A stretch of 64,000 nucleotides of DNA from Amanita rubescens. Taxonomy: Eukaryota > Basidiomycota > Agaricomycetes > Agaricales > Amanitaceae. Of the stretch, positions 49,440-61,218 are shown in pieces (positions within the stretch are counted from its first letter, which is position 1; each line of letters begins with the position of its first letter). The stretch spans positions 620,001-684,000 of the forward strand of contig WION01000008.1 in NCBI GenBank assembly GCA_015039365.1, given 5' to 3'. A program made the translations under genes and the position numbers. Under the pieces are notes generated by a model. The model was given only the letters and a program-made list of their open reading frames with translations, did not search any database and had not been told where the DNA came from.

Positions 49440-50642
49440 TCAAGGGCAGTTGATAGGGTTCCAGGTAATAGCACCTGAATCTCCTTTATCGAGGCTATCT
49501 AGATCGCTCATGTCCTCGTTTGACAGCTCAAAATCAAATACTTGTGCGTTGGAGCGGATTCTTTCCAGCTTGACGCTCTTGGGCAAGGGGACATATCTAA
49601 CGATACGAATGTGTCACGACGACAAGCTCCAAACTTGAACCGAATGCTCACCCTTTCTGGATCGACCAACGAATGAGGATTTGGCCGGGATCGCGACTAT
49701 GCTGGTCATATCATCAGAGTCGAAGCAAGACGGTCGTTGTGAACGGCCTGGCAGACCTTTTCTGCTATCCTCTTTATGACCGGATGGTCCATTTTACCCC
49801 GGACGAGAGGCGAATAGGCTTGGATGACGATATTGTTTGCATGACAGTATTCGGCTATGGGCCTTTGTTGACAAAATGGGTGGAGCTACACGCCATTTAT
49901 AAAAAAAGGACTTGCGTGGAGGAATATTAGGTACCTCTATCTGGTTGACTGAAGGCTGGTCATATCCAGCTTGTTTAATTTCTTCCAAATGATGGATGTT
50001 ACTACATAGCTGACCGAATTGTCAGTTGGGGGGATCAACATAGCGGCGTACTAGTTAGTACTAATTGGAGACACCGACGGATCTGATCTTTCCCGCTTGT
50101 TTGGCTTCTTGAAGAGCTTTATATGTTGCCAATCTCTTTTCAGAACCAGACAAGGGATCGTGAATGAGGAAAAGGTCGATGTAATCTGGGAGGTTATAGA
50201 AGAAGAAAAAGTTTGAAATGTACAGCACACGCACCAAAGTCGAATTTAGCGAGAGATTGGTCGATGCCTTTGACGGTGGACTCGTATCCATGGGATTTGG
50301 AAATGCATTTCGTTGCTGTTTTCGACTGGTCAGAATACTAGGACGTGCGACGGCATATAGGGTAGTTATATTACTTATAAACAAGTCTTCTCGGTTTAGA
50401 CTGGATACGCGGACAGCTTCACCTACAGCGGCTTCGTTGCGATATGCCTGCGCAGAGTCAACATGTCTGTAACCAGCCTCGAACGCCTCGAGACAAGTTC
50501 TTTTGGCTTCGTAGTTTTGGTATACGCCGAACCCGAGAACGGGCATACGGTAACCTGCATTGTCAAGTTAGTTTGCGTGAGCTGCGCATGTATATCGAGT
50601 AGGATGATTGATACCTGTACTAAGGCGGACGGTTGTTGCCAT
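49440..50642 (-). CDS. Aldo/keto reductase
   Basis: NADPH-dependent oxidoreductase of the AKR superfamily. Readable blocks: MATTVRLSTG, MPVLGFGVYQNYEAKRTCLE, AGYRHVDSAQAYRNEAAVGE (catalytic Asp and Tyr), YIDLFLIHDPLSGSEKRLAT, AGKIRSVGVSN, YDQPSVNQIE and QAYSPLVRGKMDHPVI; the tail FELSDEDMSDLDSL and GAITWNPINCP is typical of fungal members. The catalytic Lys region (expected near ITSK) falls at a badly fitting exon join around 50320-50385, where phase is off by one. The substrate is unknown. Its start codon is 51 bp from that of the divergent RING gene. Confidence 0.8.
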
Positions 50643-50693
50643 ACTTGGTAAGAGATAAGATTACGGGAGTGACGGTAGTGACAAAGCACTACA

Positions 50694-52139
50694 ATGTCCG
50701 CGTATTCATATGTAGAGGCACCCAATCCGAACCTCGTATGCGTTTTATTTTCTACGCTGTCATGACGCTAAACGATCTAGTAGACGTGCTGTATCTGCAG
50801 GTAAGCTTGCGAGCGGGTTCCTTGGAAGCATAGTAAACGGACGTCACCCGTTTAGGAACCCGTTCGTCAACCCGGCGACGACGACGACGTGTTCTCATAC
50901 GTTTTGTTACGAATGCATTTTCGACGCTCTTTTGCATGCACCTCAATGTCCTATCGATCGGTCGCCACTCACAGAGAAAGAGCTCGGACCTGCTGATTCG
51001 ATAGTTCGCGCGGTACGACCTGTTAGCTTGTCTCAGGTACAGAGTCTCACTGTATTTCTTTCTAGCTTGTGGACGAACTATTGGTAGAATGCGTCCATCA
51101 CGAACAAGGGTGTGATTATACATGTCAACGCCAACTTCTCTCTGCGCATCTACGCAAAGAGTGCGCGTACGAGGACGTACTATGTACGGAAGAGGGGTGC
51201 ATGGACAGGGTGCTCAGGAAGGATATGGACACACACATGGAAGTAAATCATGAACGGAAGGTAACGGGTGCGTCTAACAGTGTGGAAGCGGAGCGCGAGG
51301 ATACGGAACAGGTGAGGACTAATAAAAAACACCTCACGACGTGATAATACTCACGTCGTAGGTAGCCCCCTGTAAGTCTAAGCTGCCCAGAATCCAGAAA
51401 CGGATGCCCGTTTACTGCGACCGAGGAAGAGAGTTTGTCTGCTCATGTCGCGACGTGCGCATACCAAAGTATCAAGGGTTTTTTCAGCGTATCTGCAACG
51501 CGGCATGCATCACTGCTTGAACAGAACGTGCTGCTTCGGCATCGAGTCGGTGCACTGGAAACGACTGTCCAGATGCTTCGTCGCGAAATGGAAGCCGTCA
51601 AATGTGCATTGGGCCCGTGGATGAGGGCAGAGGGAAGCAGCGCACGTCGAGATGTGCCGGAAGGGCCATCTGTGATTTCTCGGAGGGAGAGTGTGAATTT
51701 GGCGAGCCAAGAGGCGGGAGACGTGCATGGGGAAGGATTTCCACCTATACGTGCGGCGCCTGCTACTCCTCGGCCGATGTATGCTCCAAGCAATATCGTG
51801 ACGGTTCCTCACCTGTCGTCTGTGGTGGCACCGTTAGATCTTGGAACGACGGTAGAGGGTACGGTGAATGGACTGAGGGAGAGTGTGCTGGCGCTGGCTG
51901 CCGGGGTTGACTCTTTGGGTCGACGAAGCGAAATTGCGCTTACAAACGAGTCATTTAGATTTGGGGAAGAGATCATGTCACTTCGGGCGAGCATTAATGG
52001 ACTGAGGATGCAGGTAAGCGGCAAAAAGCGCGAATTGGTTATTCTAGGTGCTAAAGAAGGACACTACAAGGTTCATACGATGATGATGGAAAGAAACGCG
52101 CAGGTTACAGGGATGTTTCCGTCGATAACAAAGTTGTAA
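50694..52139 (+). CDS. RING/TRAF-type zinc-finger protein (putative E3 ubiquitin ligase)
   Basis: Exons join to MSAYSYVEAPNPNL, TCCICR, NPFVNPATTTTCSHTFCYEC and IFDALLHAPQCPIDRSPL, a C3HC4-like RING in which the last ligand is Asp (CPID). Two TRAF-type zinc fingers follow: CVHHEQGCDYTCQRQLLSAH with CTEEGCMDRVLRKDMDTHM, and CPESRNGCPFTATEEESLSA with HVATCAYQ. A coiled region then reads VGALETTVQMLRREMEAVKC, and the tail reads VHTMMMERNAQVTGMF. Likely an E3 or adaptor; partners are unknown. Short introns are at about 50742-50787, 50799-50850, 51012-51065, 51313-51365 and 52015-52071. The frame is intact after splicing. Confidence 0.75.
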
Positions 52140-52143
52140 TATA

Positions 52144-52734
52144 CTATCGAGTACTGTTCTGGATTTCTGCCCATGCGCCATCGAGACGGTCGAGGAGATC
52201 TTGGACTTCTCTTACGGCAGCTTTGCGCTCGCGACGAGCGTGATCCCAATCGGGTTCTGTTGCGATGCCGTCGAGACGGAGGAGAGACTGGAGGAGCAAC
52301 TCTCCAAGACGGGAGTGTTCCTTCTTGGATGGGCTGTCACGGAAGAGGTCTACGGCTGGTGAAAGAGCATCGCGAACTGCAGCGAGATTTGAGTGGATGG
52401 TGGAGATGATAGACTGCTCGTCTCGCGGGGGAGGGAGAGAATCTTTGGTAGGGAGTGGAGTATGAGGTAGAATAGTTATGGAAGAGTTTGAACGGATTGA
52501 ATAAGCGGAAATGGGAGCGTCGTCATCTTTAAGGAGAGCACCGGCGTGAATGAGTTTGAAAGAATCAGGAGGGAGGTGAACGGTATCAGCGATTTGAGTA
52601 CGGAGTTGACGGAGAGTAGCGGAAGGAGGCGGTGAGTCTATAGAGAACCTGTTATTAAGAGTGAGTGAGTTGAGTCGGGATAGACCGTTATTTAAAACGA
52701 ACCTTTCACGGGCGAGTTTGAGTAGAAGAGGCAT
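52144..52734 (-). CDS. BAG-domain Hsp70 co-chaperone with ubiquitin-like domain
   Basis: Nucleotide-exchange factor for Hsp70. A ubiquitin-like part (LARERFSIDSPPPSATLRQL, then RTQIADTVHLPPDSFKLIHA) leads to a BAG-type three-helix domain (EQSIISTIHSNLAAVRDALS ... LGELLLQSLLRLDGI ... AAVREVQDLLDRLDGAWAEI). One 53-nt intron (about 52646-52701) splits the UBL after RER. About 180 residues, typical for fungal members. The start is the ATG of MPLLLKLARER. Its start codon lies 36 bp from the divergent PBS2 start codon. It is tail-to-tail with the RING gene, with only 4 bp between stops. Confidence 0.85.
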   Translation of the reverse strand: MPLLLKLARERFVLNNGLSRLNSLTLNNRFSIDSPPPSATLRQLRTQIADTVHLPPDSFKLIHAGALLKDDDAPISAYSIRSNSSITILPHTPLPTKDSLPPPRDEQSIISTIHSNLAAVRDALSPAVDLFRDSPSKKEHSRLGELLLQSLLRLDGIATEPDWDHARRERKAAVREVQDLLDRLDGAWAEIQNSTR

Positions 52735-52770
52735 GGGAAAACGACTCTGTCCCCGTACGTCCGTTCCATC

Positions 52771-54395
52771 ATGTCCGAACAGCGCCAAACTCGTCCGTCA
52801 CCAAATCTCTTAGCTAGTAGATCTACTACAACTCCAATACCTCCATCTTTACAAGCAAAGATGCTCGCCTACGTTTCAAAGGTTCAACCACCTTCTATAG
52901 ACGAAACAACAGCTGCCTTTCACCGCGCTTCAATCGCACCAGATCCTCCCATCCCTCCACCTCGCATTCGTTCAAGGCTTAAACCTAACTTTACCCTCAA
53001 GGACATCCAAGGCCCATCCGCTGGTGGAGTAGAGGGCGCAGGTCTAGGTCAAGGTCGCCCTTCTTTCGCTATGGATCCGCCCCGTCGTCACCACCAGCCA
53101 AATAACTTTTCTTCCCCTTTTTCAAACTTTTCCAGAATAGTGTCAGCCTCTTTTTCCTTTTAACATCCTCTCCTTGTCTCATATCTTATCCCAGTGATCC
53201 CTCTGGTGCTCTCAACTTTAACGGCAAGGCCGTTCTCCACGCATCGGGCGTCAACTTTTCCAACGGCGTCTCCTATGCGATAAACATGGGGCAGTTAGAA
53301 CTAGACGAAGAACTCGGCAAGGGAAACTATGGTACCGTAAAAAAGGTTCTACATAAGCCTACCAACGTCGCCATGGCCATGAAGGTACTACGCTCCAATG
53401 ACCCTTATGACATGCGTCTCACACGTTTTTTTTCTTCCAGGAAATACGCCTAGAGCTAGACGAAGCAAAACTAAATGCTATCATTATGGAACTCGATATC
53501 CTCCACCGCGCTGTTTCCCCAGAGATTGTCGAATTCTACGGCGCTTTCTTTATAGAAACATGCGTTTATTATTGCATGGAGTACATGGATGCAGGCTCTC
53601 TCGACAAGCTCCAGGGTGCGGGCGTCCCGGAGGATGTCTTGGGTAGAATCGCAGGCAGTATGGTCCGCGGTCTCAAGTTTCTCAAGGATGAATTGCAAAT
53701 TATACATAGAGGTGTGTAACGTCTCAGCCGATTGATTCCGTCTTGAAACTTTTTTTCTTAGATGTCAAACCAACCAACGTGCTTGTTAATAGAAAGGGTC
53801 AGATCAAACTCTGCGATTTCGGCGCCTCTGGCCAACTCGAAAAGTCTCTCGCCAAGACCAATATTGGTTGCCAAAGCTACATGGCCGTAAGTCCTATCTC
53901 GGCTCTGTTTCTAGAACATCATTGATGCTTGGCAGCCCGAACGGATAAAAGGCGAATCTCTGAACAACTTGGGGACCTACAAAGTCTCGTCCGATGTGTG
54001 GTCCTTGGGACTCTCCATGATAGAGATCGGTCTTGGCAAATACCCTTACCCTCCAGAGACTTACTCGAACGTCTTTGCGCAGCTGACCGCGATCGTGCAC
54101 GGCGATCCCCCCTCGCTACCCGCCGACAAATTTAGCAATGAAGCTTGCGACTGGGTCGCAAGTTGTTTGATAAAGGACCCCGAGGGTCGTGCAACATACG
54201 CGGAACTTTTAGTAAGTCGATTCAACCACCAATCCATCTTCAAATGCCCATTCTTTATAGGAATTACCTTTCCTCGTAGCAGACAATAAGCGACAGGTAA
54301 ATATGGTTGGCTGGGTCGAGAAAGCCCTGGAATACAGAGCAGCGCGACTGGCAGAGATCAGTTCTGGCGCGATCGCGCAGAAACCTCGCGTATAA
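52771..54395 (+). CDS. PBS2: MAP kinase kinase of the HOG osmostress pathway (Pbs2)
   Basis: Dual-specificity kinase that activates Hog1. After a Pro-rich N-terminus ([15 protein letters not shown]..., [19 protein letters not shown]) the kinase domain has the glycine loop [27 protein letters not shown] (ATP lysine), [27 protein letters not shown] (HRD), KLCDFGASG (DFG), and the activation loop [18 protein letters not shown] with the Ser and Thr sites. It ends [18 protein letters not shown], the Pbs2-type tail. Short introns are at about 53146-53194, 53383-53441, 53711-53761, 53887-53935 and 54211-54260. All joins keep frame; intact. Confidence 0.92.
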
Positions 54396-54856
54396 CTCGG
54401 TTCATCGAGAACCTTTTTCACTTGCGCGAGAAACCTTTGGGAGTTGCCTTTGATTGCAAGATTCCAAGGTACGCGTACAAGATCCGCCAAGCAGCCTATC
54501 CGACTCGTGCACCATATCTGTATTTTTGGATTGTTCCCATGATTTCTGGCGCCGGCTCAGCTCAAGAGGGGGCTATACACACGGCATGCTCTTACCTACT
54601 CTTAGTCGAGACAACTACATATGCGTAGGCAGCCACCAGCTTGGTGTACACGACGTTTAGTGCTACATTGTAGGTCAGGACCCTCGGACCAACAATATCA
54701 ACATCTTTAAGCACTACATGACATCACTTACTGGTCATGGATAGAAGCTTTGCATGCCAGAGTAGTGTTCCCAAATATGGTAATCACCCCTGTTCGGCAA
54801 AAGCCGTCATTTTCGATCTAAAGATTATCACACCTCGACTGACTCATTCTGATCCC
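54396..54856. other. Intergenic region, IleRS upstream sequence
   Basis: No gene is recognised between the tandem PBS2 stop and the IleRS start. Open frames here on both strands lack conserved motifs and continue nowhere by splicing. Confidence 0.5.
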
Positions 54857-57800
54857 ATGTCGTTCCAACCCCACGACAGTGAGTATCCTAACATCAGGAA
54901 TTTATGCATTATCCTAAGATACGTCAGTTGCTGCGTCGTTTGACTTTTCAAAAGAGGAAGAAAAAGTTATCGCCTTTTGGCGAGAAATAGATGCATTCCA
55001 GACGAGCCTCAAACTTTCAGAGGGACGGCCTGAATTCTCATTCTACGATGGCCCCCCGTTTGCAACGGGTCTCCCTCACTATGGTCACCTTTTGGCTGGG
55101 ACCATCAAAGTAAAGATCTACCCCTCTTCGTTATTGCCAATTCATTTTTAACCCGCCCGCTAGGACATTGTGACTCGGCATGCCCACGTTACAGGGCATC
55201 ATGTTACCAGGCGCTTTGGATGGGACACGCACGGTCTTCCCGTCGAGCACGAGATTGACAAACGATTGGGCATCACTGGCAGAGAGGATGTCATGGCCAT
55301 GGGGATCGAAAAGTATAACGCCGAATGCCGCAGTATCGTTATGAGGTATGCCTCCGAATGGCGATCGACCGTGGAACGTATGGGCCGTTGGATCGATTTT
55401 GATAACGACTACAAGACGCTCAATTTATCGTTTATGGAATCTGTGTGGTGGGGGTTTAGCCAGCTGTACGGAAAGGGAGTGGTATACCAAGGGACGAGAG
55501 TCATGCCTTACTCTACGGGGTGCACGACTCCGTTGTCAAATTTTGAAGCTGGATTGGCATATAAAGACGTAAACGATCCCGCAGGTGAGTGACCCCATTT
55601 TTTAAATGAGATCTTCTCACGTCATCTATTAAGTTACCGTGTCATTCCCTCTGGTCGATGACCCGAATACCAGTCTACTCGCATGGACTACAACACCTTG
55701 GACTCTCCCATCCAATCTCGCACTATGCGTCCATCCAGATTTCATCTATATCAAGATCCACGATCAAGAGCGCGATCAAAACTTTATCATTCACGAAAAA
55801 TTGCTCAAGACATTGTATAAAGACCCGAAAAAAGCCAAATACAAAAAGATTGCTCAGTTTTTGGGATCCGACTTGAAAGGATGGCGATATGTGCCTCTCT
55901 TTGAGTACTTCACAGATCAGGTTAGTCTTTTTGTGAAAGTCTCAGAGTTTGTGTTAACAGTGATCGTAGTATGAAGATAGAGCATTTAGAGTCGTCATTG
56001 ATACCTACGTCACAGACGCAGATGGTACAGGCATCGTACATCAAGCGCCTGCGTTCGGTGAAGATGATCACCGCATTGCTGTTTCCAATGGTGTCGTACG
56101 CCAAGATGAGATGCCGCCTTGCCCGATTGATGATTCCGGTAAATTCACCAAGGAAGTGCACGACTTTGTCGGCTTGCATGTAAAGGTATGTTATTGATCT
56201 CCTGTGTTGCATCGAATCGTCCGGTTCACGCGATAGTAGGCTGCAGATGGACCTATCCAGAAAGCCTTGAAAGCCAAGGGTCGTTTGATTGTTCAGTCTA
56301 CTGTTAACCACAGTTATCCATTCTGTTGGAGGTGCGTGATACCCACAACGATGACAAGGTTTTTTCTAAAAATGGGACAGATCCGGCACGCCGCTTATAT
56401 ATCGAGCCATCCCTTCTTGGTTCGTGAGGGTATCGCCTATTGTGGACCAGCTAGTCGCAAATAACGAACAGACGCAGTGGTTTGTACACAGTTTGCAAAT
56501 CAAAGAGTTCAAGCATTTCTGAAATCTGCGTAGGGTGCCGCAAAGTGTCGGCGATCATAGATTTGGCAATTGGTTGGCAAACGCTCGAGATTGGAACATC
56601 TCTCGCAATAGGTATTGGGGAACACCCATTCCCTTGTGGGTAAGCGATGATATGGACGAGGTGAGGTCTCTTGCGTTGCTCCTTTACTAGTTTATGAACT
56701 GCTTGCGATAGATCGTCTGTGTGGGTTCTGTGGAGGAACTCGAGCGGCTTTCTGGAGTCACTGGTATCAAGGATCTTCATCGAGAATCGATCGATCATAT
56801 TACCATTCCCTCACGAGATGGAAAAGGTCGTCTGAAGCGCGTCGAGGAAGTATTTGATTGCTGGTTTGAATCAGGAAGGTATGTTTGCTCATCTCCTCGT
56901 CCGTGCTTGCGATAATCGAAAACTTTTTGATCAGTATGCCATGGGCTCAACTTCACTATCCCTTTGAGAACAAGGAATTGTTTGAACGCACTCATCCTGC
57001 CAATTTTATTTCCGAGGGTATAGATCAGACGAGAGGTTGGTTTTACACCCTTCTCGTCTTGTCAACGCATCTCTTTGGGAAGGCACCTTGGCAAAACTTG
57101 ATTGTAACCGGTCTTGTGCTGGCTGCGTGAGTTTTTTCGTGTCCGTGGCACGTTATTCAAGTTCTAACCGCTATTCATCAGTGACGGAAAGAAGATGAGC
57201 AAAAGCCTCAAAAACTATCCTGACCCCAACGTGATTATCGACAAGTATGGTGCTGATGCTACAAGGTGAGGTCCTTCAATACACAACTTATATGCCGACT
57301 AAATACATTGGAAGGATGTTCCTTGTTAATTCTCCCATTGTTCGCGGCGACAATCTGCGTTTCCGAGAAGAGGGAGTTAGAGAAGTTATCTCGCGAGTTC
57401 TTTTGCCTTGGCTCAACGCTTTCCGCTTCTTCCTCGGACATGTGGCTCTGCTGAAGAAATCCACTGGTCATGATTTCATGTATAACAAGAACGCCCCCCT
57501 TCCAAACAATGTTATGGATCGCTGGGTCCTGGCACGATGCCAGTCGCTCATTGGACTCGTGAGGGAAGAGATGGCTGCTTATAGGCTGTATACCGTCATT
57601 CCTCGTCTCCTAGACCTCGTGGACGAACTTACAAATTGGTATATTCGATTTAATCGGAAGCGTCTCAAGGGTGAAAATGGTAAAGAAGATACCGTGTCGG
57701 CCCTCAACACTCTCTTCGAAACGTTATTCACACTCTGCCGTACCATGGTGTGTTCAGATACCTTTTCATCATAACGTAAAGTGACCTAATTCGCTCTAGT

Positions 57801-58770
57801 CATCATATACCCCATTTATTACCGAAAACCTATATCAAACTTTGCGGACGTTTATTCCACAGGACCCTGCGGCTGGGGATACCCGCTCTGTTCACTTTTT
57901 GAGTTTCCCAGAAGTGAAGGAAGAATACTTTGACGTCGAAATAGAACGCAAAGTGAAACGCATGCAAGCGGTTATTGAATTGACAAGGAATATCCGTGAA
58001 CGCAGCAATTTGTCATTGAAAGTGAGTTTAACTTGTGGCGAGAAATTGACAGTATTTTATCAAACTTGTTGTAAAAAAGGTCCCGTTGAAGGAATTGCTT
58101 GTGTTCCATCCCGACCCACAATATCTCTCGGATGTGGAATCGTTACAACGCTATGTCGAATCTGAATTGAACATAAGAGACGTTGTCCTTACATCTGACG
58201 AGACGTTATCCGGTATTCGCTACCGAGCTGTCGCTGATTGGCCTGTTCTTGGTCGCAAGCTGCGTAAAGATCTCGGCAGAGTAAAAAATGCGTTACCGAA
58301 CGTCTCGAGTGACGATGTGAAGGCCTACGTGGACACTGGAAAACTCCATGTCGACGGCATAGAACTGGTCGCTGGTGATCTCACTGTCCAGCGATACCTT
58401 GAACTTCCACCAGGTGCTGAAGGGCGATATGGCACACACACCGACAACGATGTCGTCATCAGGCTCGATGTACAAGTGCATTCAGATTTGCAAGGAGAAT
58501 GGCTAGCTCGAGAGCTCACGAACCGTGTGCAGAAAGCTTCGCAAGAAAGCCGGTTTGCAGGCCACGGACGATGTAGATGTCTATTACAAGTTTGAAGATG
58601 GGACGGGTGGAGAGCTTATCGCAGCCCTTACCGAATATTCGGACATCATTAAAAAGACGATCGGAGGTTTGCCAAAAGACTTGTCGGAACGACAGGCCGG
58701 GGAGACGGTTATAGAAGAGGAGCAAGAAGTCGCAGACGTCAAATTCCTCTTGTATCTAGTGAGAAAATGA
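54857..58770 (+). CDS. ILS1: Cytosolic isoleucyl-tRNA synthetase
   Basis: Class I aminoacyl-tRNA synthetase charging tRNA-Ile. The first exon MSFQPHD is spliced to [20 protein letters not shown]. The HIGH motif appears as [10 protein letters not shown] and the KMSKS loop as [15 protein letters not shown]. Editing-domain blocks include [20 protein letters not shown] and [19 protein letters not shown]. Then [24 protein letters not shown] and [20 protein letters not shown]. The C-terminal part ends [18 protein letters not shown] ... [10 protein letters not shown]. About a dozen introns splice in frame. One surplus base at about 58532-58536 separates ELTNRVQK from LRKKAGLQ. Since the gene is essential, that break is probably not a true lesion. 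Confidence 0.92.
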
Positions 58771-58852
58771 CTTTAGGGATATATAACATAGATCAGGGCA
58801 TGTAGTAGTACAATACGAGGTTCAATCCATAGAATACAAAAATAGCTGAATG

Positions 58853-59606
58853 CTACTTTTTGCTAGAGCCAAAACCTGCAAAGCCCATCATTTGTGCCAT
58901 TTCGCCATTGTCGTCTTGCACCATTTCAAGACGGGCTTGCTCCTTGGCAGCTTTTTGCTCTGCTTTTTTCTGTTCGCGCAGTGCCCTTTCCTTTTCTCTG
59001 ATCTCTGCTAGTCGTTGTTCAAAGTCAAACGCCTTTGCAGCGGAGGCAGCTTTTGTCTTCTCGCGAAGGTAAGCTATACGTTCCCGAACTTGTTCAACAG
59101 TTGATCTTTCTATCTTCGTAGATTGGCCAAGTGCACGAAGATCTGTAAACTTAGGTTAGGTTGAACAATCTACGGAAACAGCAATCATTATTTCCTTACG
59201 TGCTCTACTGTTGATATGGTCCAAGTAGGCAGTCGTATCTCTGTAGTTGCGATTACAAGTCTCGCAAAAGAACCCAGGTTGCCCAGGACCTTTACCACTA
59301 AGATTCTGGACGACCATGGCCTTTCCGAGGTTCTTGTCCAGATCCAGCGACGATTCACGCTGCTTCATCAGCTCAGTGGGCTTAGGTACATCGCCCTTTC
59401 GACCACCTTTCCGAGGCCGTTTTCCTGCCAGACGCGTGAATTGAGTGGGAATTATGCTTGCGAGGAACACACGGACCTTGTTTCATCCGTACCTCATTTT
59501 CCTGCATCCGCTCTCTCTCTTCTTGATCCTTCTTTTTCGCCTTCTCTGCATACTCCTCTTTGTCCCATTTCTTTCTGAAGTCAGTGTCGGCAGCCTTTGA
59601 GGCCAT
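58853..59606 (-). CDS. SNU23: Spliceosomal U4/U6.U5 tri-snRNP protein Snu23 (ZMAT2)
   Basis: B-complex protein that binds near the U6 ACAGA/5' splice site helix. It starts MASKAADTDFRKKWDKEEYA, then a basic KEEYAEKAKKKDQEERERM stretch. The matrin-type zinc finger reads FFCETCNRNYRDTTAYLDHI with NS and the second half after an intron (DLRALGQSTKIERSTVEQVR). A long charged helix follows (AKAFDFEQRLAEIREKERAL ... EQKAAKEQARLEM) and a short tail ending GFAGFGSSKK. Introns are about 59425-59485 and 59143-59207. No break is seen. Its start codon is 88 bp from the divergent ERD1 start. Confidence 0.9.
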
Positions 59607-59694
59607 GGAGTCAGAGGGAACAAGTGGCACTGGTTGAGCATGATCGGGACAGCCACGTGGTATTCGTTGTCTGCACGCGCTCACCGCCAATAAT

Positions 59695-61218
59695 GAGCAG
59701 CTTCAATGTAGACTCTGATATCTTCGCAGACGCCTCTTTTCCTCTTCCATTTCGTGTTCTTGTCCTTGTGGGACTCGGTATCTTGGGCTGGGCCACCAAT
59801 GTACATGGTCTTCAAGCATACAACGTCGACGTTGTCGGGGCAATGGATCTTGGCCATCCGCCCAAGCTACTGAACAGTACATCCCGATCGTCGCAGGGAT
59901 AGCTATCGTCGCCGTCGTGAAACGCCGCTATACGTGACCATTTATGCCATGTCCTTCGTATATTTTATATGGGTGTTTATGGCTTGGTCAGTATATGTAT
60001 CTGCGATGCATGGTATCCCGCAGACGGCAGACACATATAAATACATCGCTTCCGTGGCCATACTCGTGATCCTTGCTGTTCTTATTTGCCCGTTTGAGGG
60101 TATGTTCAAACGGGAGCGAGACCAGTTTCTTCGGTGAGTGCTTGCTGTGCTTTCTTTTTTTATCTCCCAGTTCTTATCGGTGCGCAGCGCTCTCTCCCGT
60201 TGCTTGTTCCCCGAGACAACAAGTCCTGTACTTTTCGCAGACGTCGTCTTGGCAGATATATTCACGTCCTTTGCAAAAGTACTCGGCGATTGTTGGTTCT
60301 CGTTCTGGATGTTACTTCCAGGGAATAGTTTTTTCATCCGATCATCGGATTCCGACTGGAAACGGTGGATTCTACCTTCTATCATGAGGTATATTCCGAG
60401 GATGTCTCCGTCGCAAAGTATACTCAAGGACTGAAGTCTACCTTACTTAGTGCGATTTCGTCAATGCCTAATTGAATACTCTCTTCCATCTAACAAGAGT
60501 CCTCGACCACTATTCAACGCTTTGAAATACGCGACCTCATTTCCGGTTATCTTCCTTTCTGCGGCTCAGCGTGTAGTCGTACTAGAACTCGCAGGAAAAA
60601 AGGGTGAACAGGTCCTTGAGAATCCTTGGTATGGGGACCACAGCCTATTCAGGCTATGGTATGTAAATTCTTTGGTGCATTGAAGCCCCGCTCATGTATT
60701 TTAGGCTGCTATTCGCATTGATCAACTCTCTGTATTCTTTCTGGTGGGATGTCACTCATGATTGGGGCCTCAATGTATTGAAACCCAGAGATCGAGATCC
60801 AAATAAACCACCCCCGCATCGCACCCTCCTTCTACCCCATATCATTTCTGATTTTCCTCCGACAAGTCGCGGTTCCCAGGGTACTTCTGAACGAAGCACA
60901 GAAACTGACGGGGATACACACGGACACCACGGACCCTATCACTCAAGCTTACGGACTATTCTGTTGTATCCCGTACCTCTTTATCGCCTACTTCTCCTCA
61001 TCAACTTCATCCTGCGAATGACATGGTCTATCAAGCTGTCAAGCCATCTTCATCAAAGAAATGACGGCACCTATACCATTTTCTTTGTGGAAGTCGCCGA
61101 GATTGTCCGAAGGTGGTTGTGGGTGTTTATTCGGGTTGAATGGGAAGTAATAAAAAAGATGCGAGAAGGAAGCTCCAAGGCCGAAGATGACCACGGTCTA
61201 GAAGCTTTAACAAACTAA
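59695..61218 (+). CDS. ERD1: EXS-domain Golgi membrane protein Erd1
   Basis: Multi-pass Golgi protein needed for retention of ER residents and glycosyltransferase recycling and linked to phosphate export. Membrane segments: PFRVLVLVGLGILGWATNVH, VTIYAMSFVYFIWVFMAW, YIASVAILVILAVLICPF, then ALSRCLFPETTSPVLFADVV, LADIFTSFAKVLGDCWFSFW. The EXS core follows: YLVRFRQCLIEYSLPSNKS, ALKYATSFPVIFLSAAQRVV, WLLFALINSLYSFWWDVTHD and WGLNVLK, closing with FFVEVAEIVRRWLWVFIRVE. One surplus base in GGG near 59896 separates SRSSQ from DSYRRRRETPLYV. The join to SLPYLVRF uses an AAG acceptor at 60434-60436. Confidence 0.87.

Noticed and set aside
60412..60445. Frame break in ERD1 at the exon join before RFRQC
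   Set aside because: Using the AAG acceptor at 60434-60436 instead of the nearby TAG gives SLPYLVRFRQC in frame.
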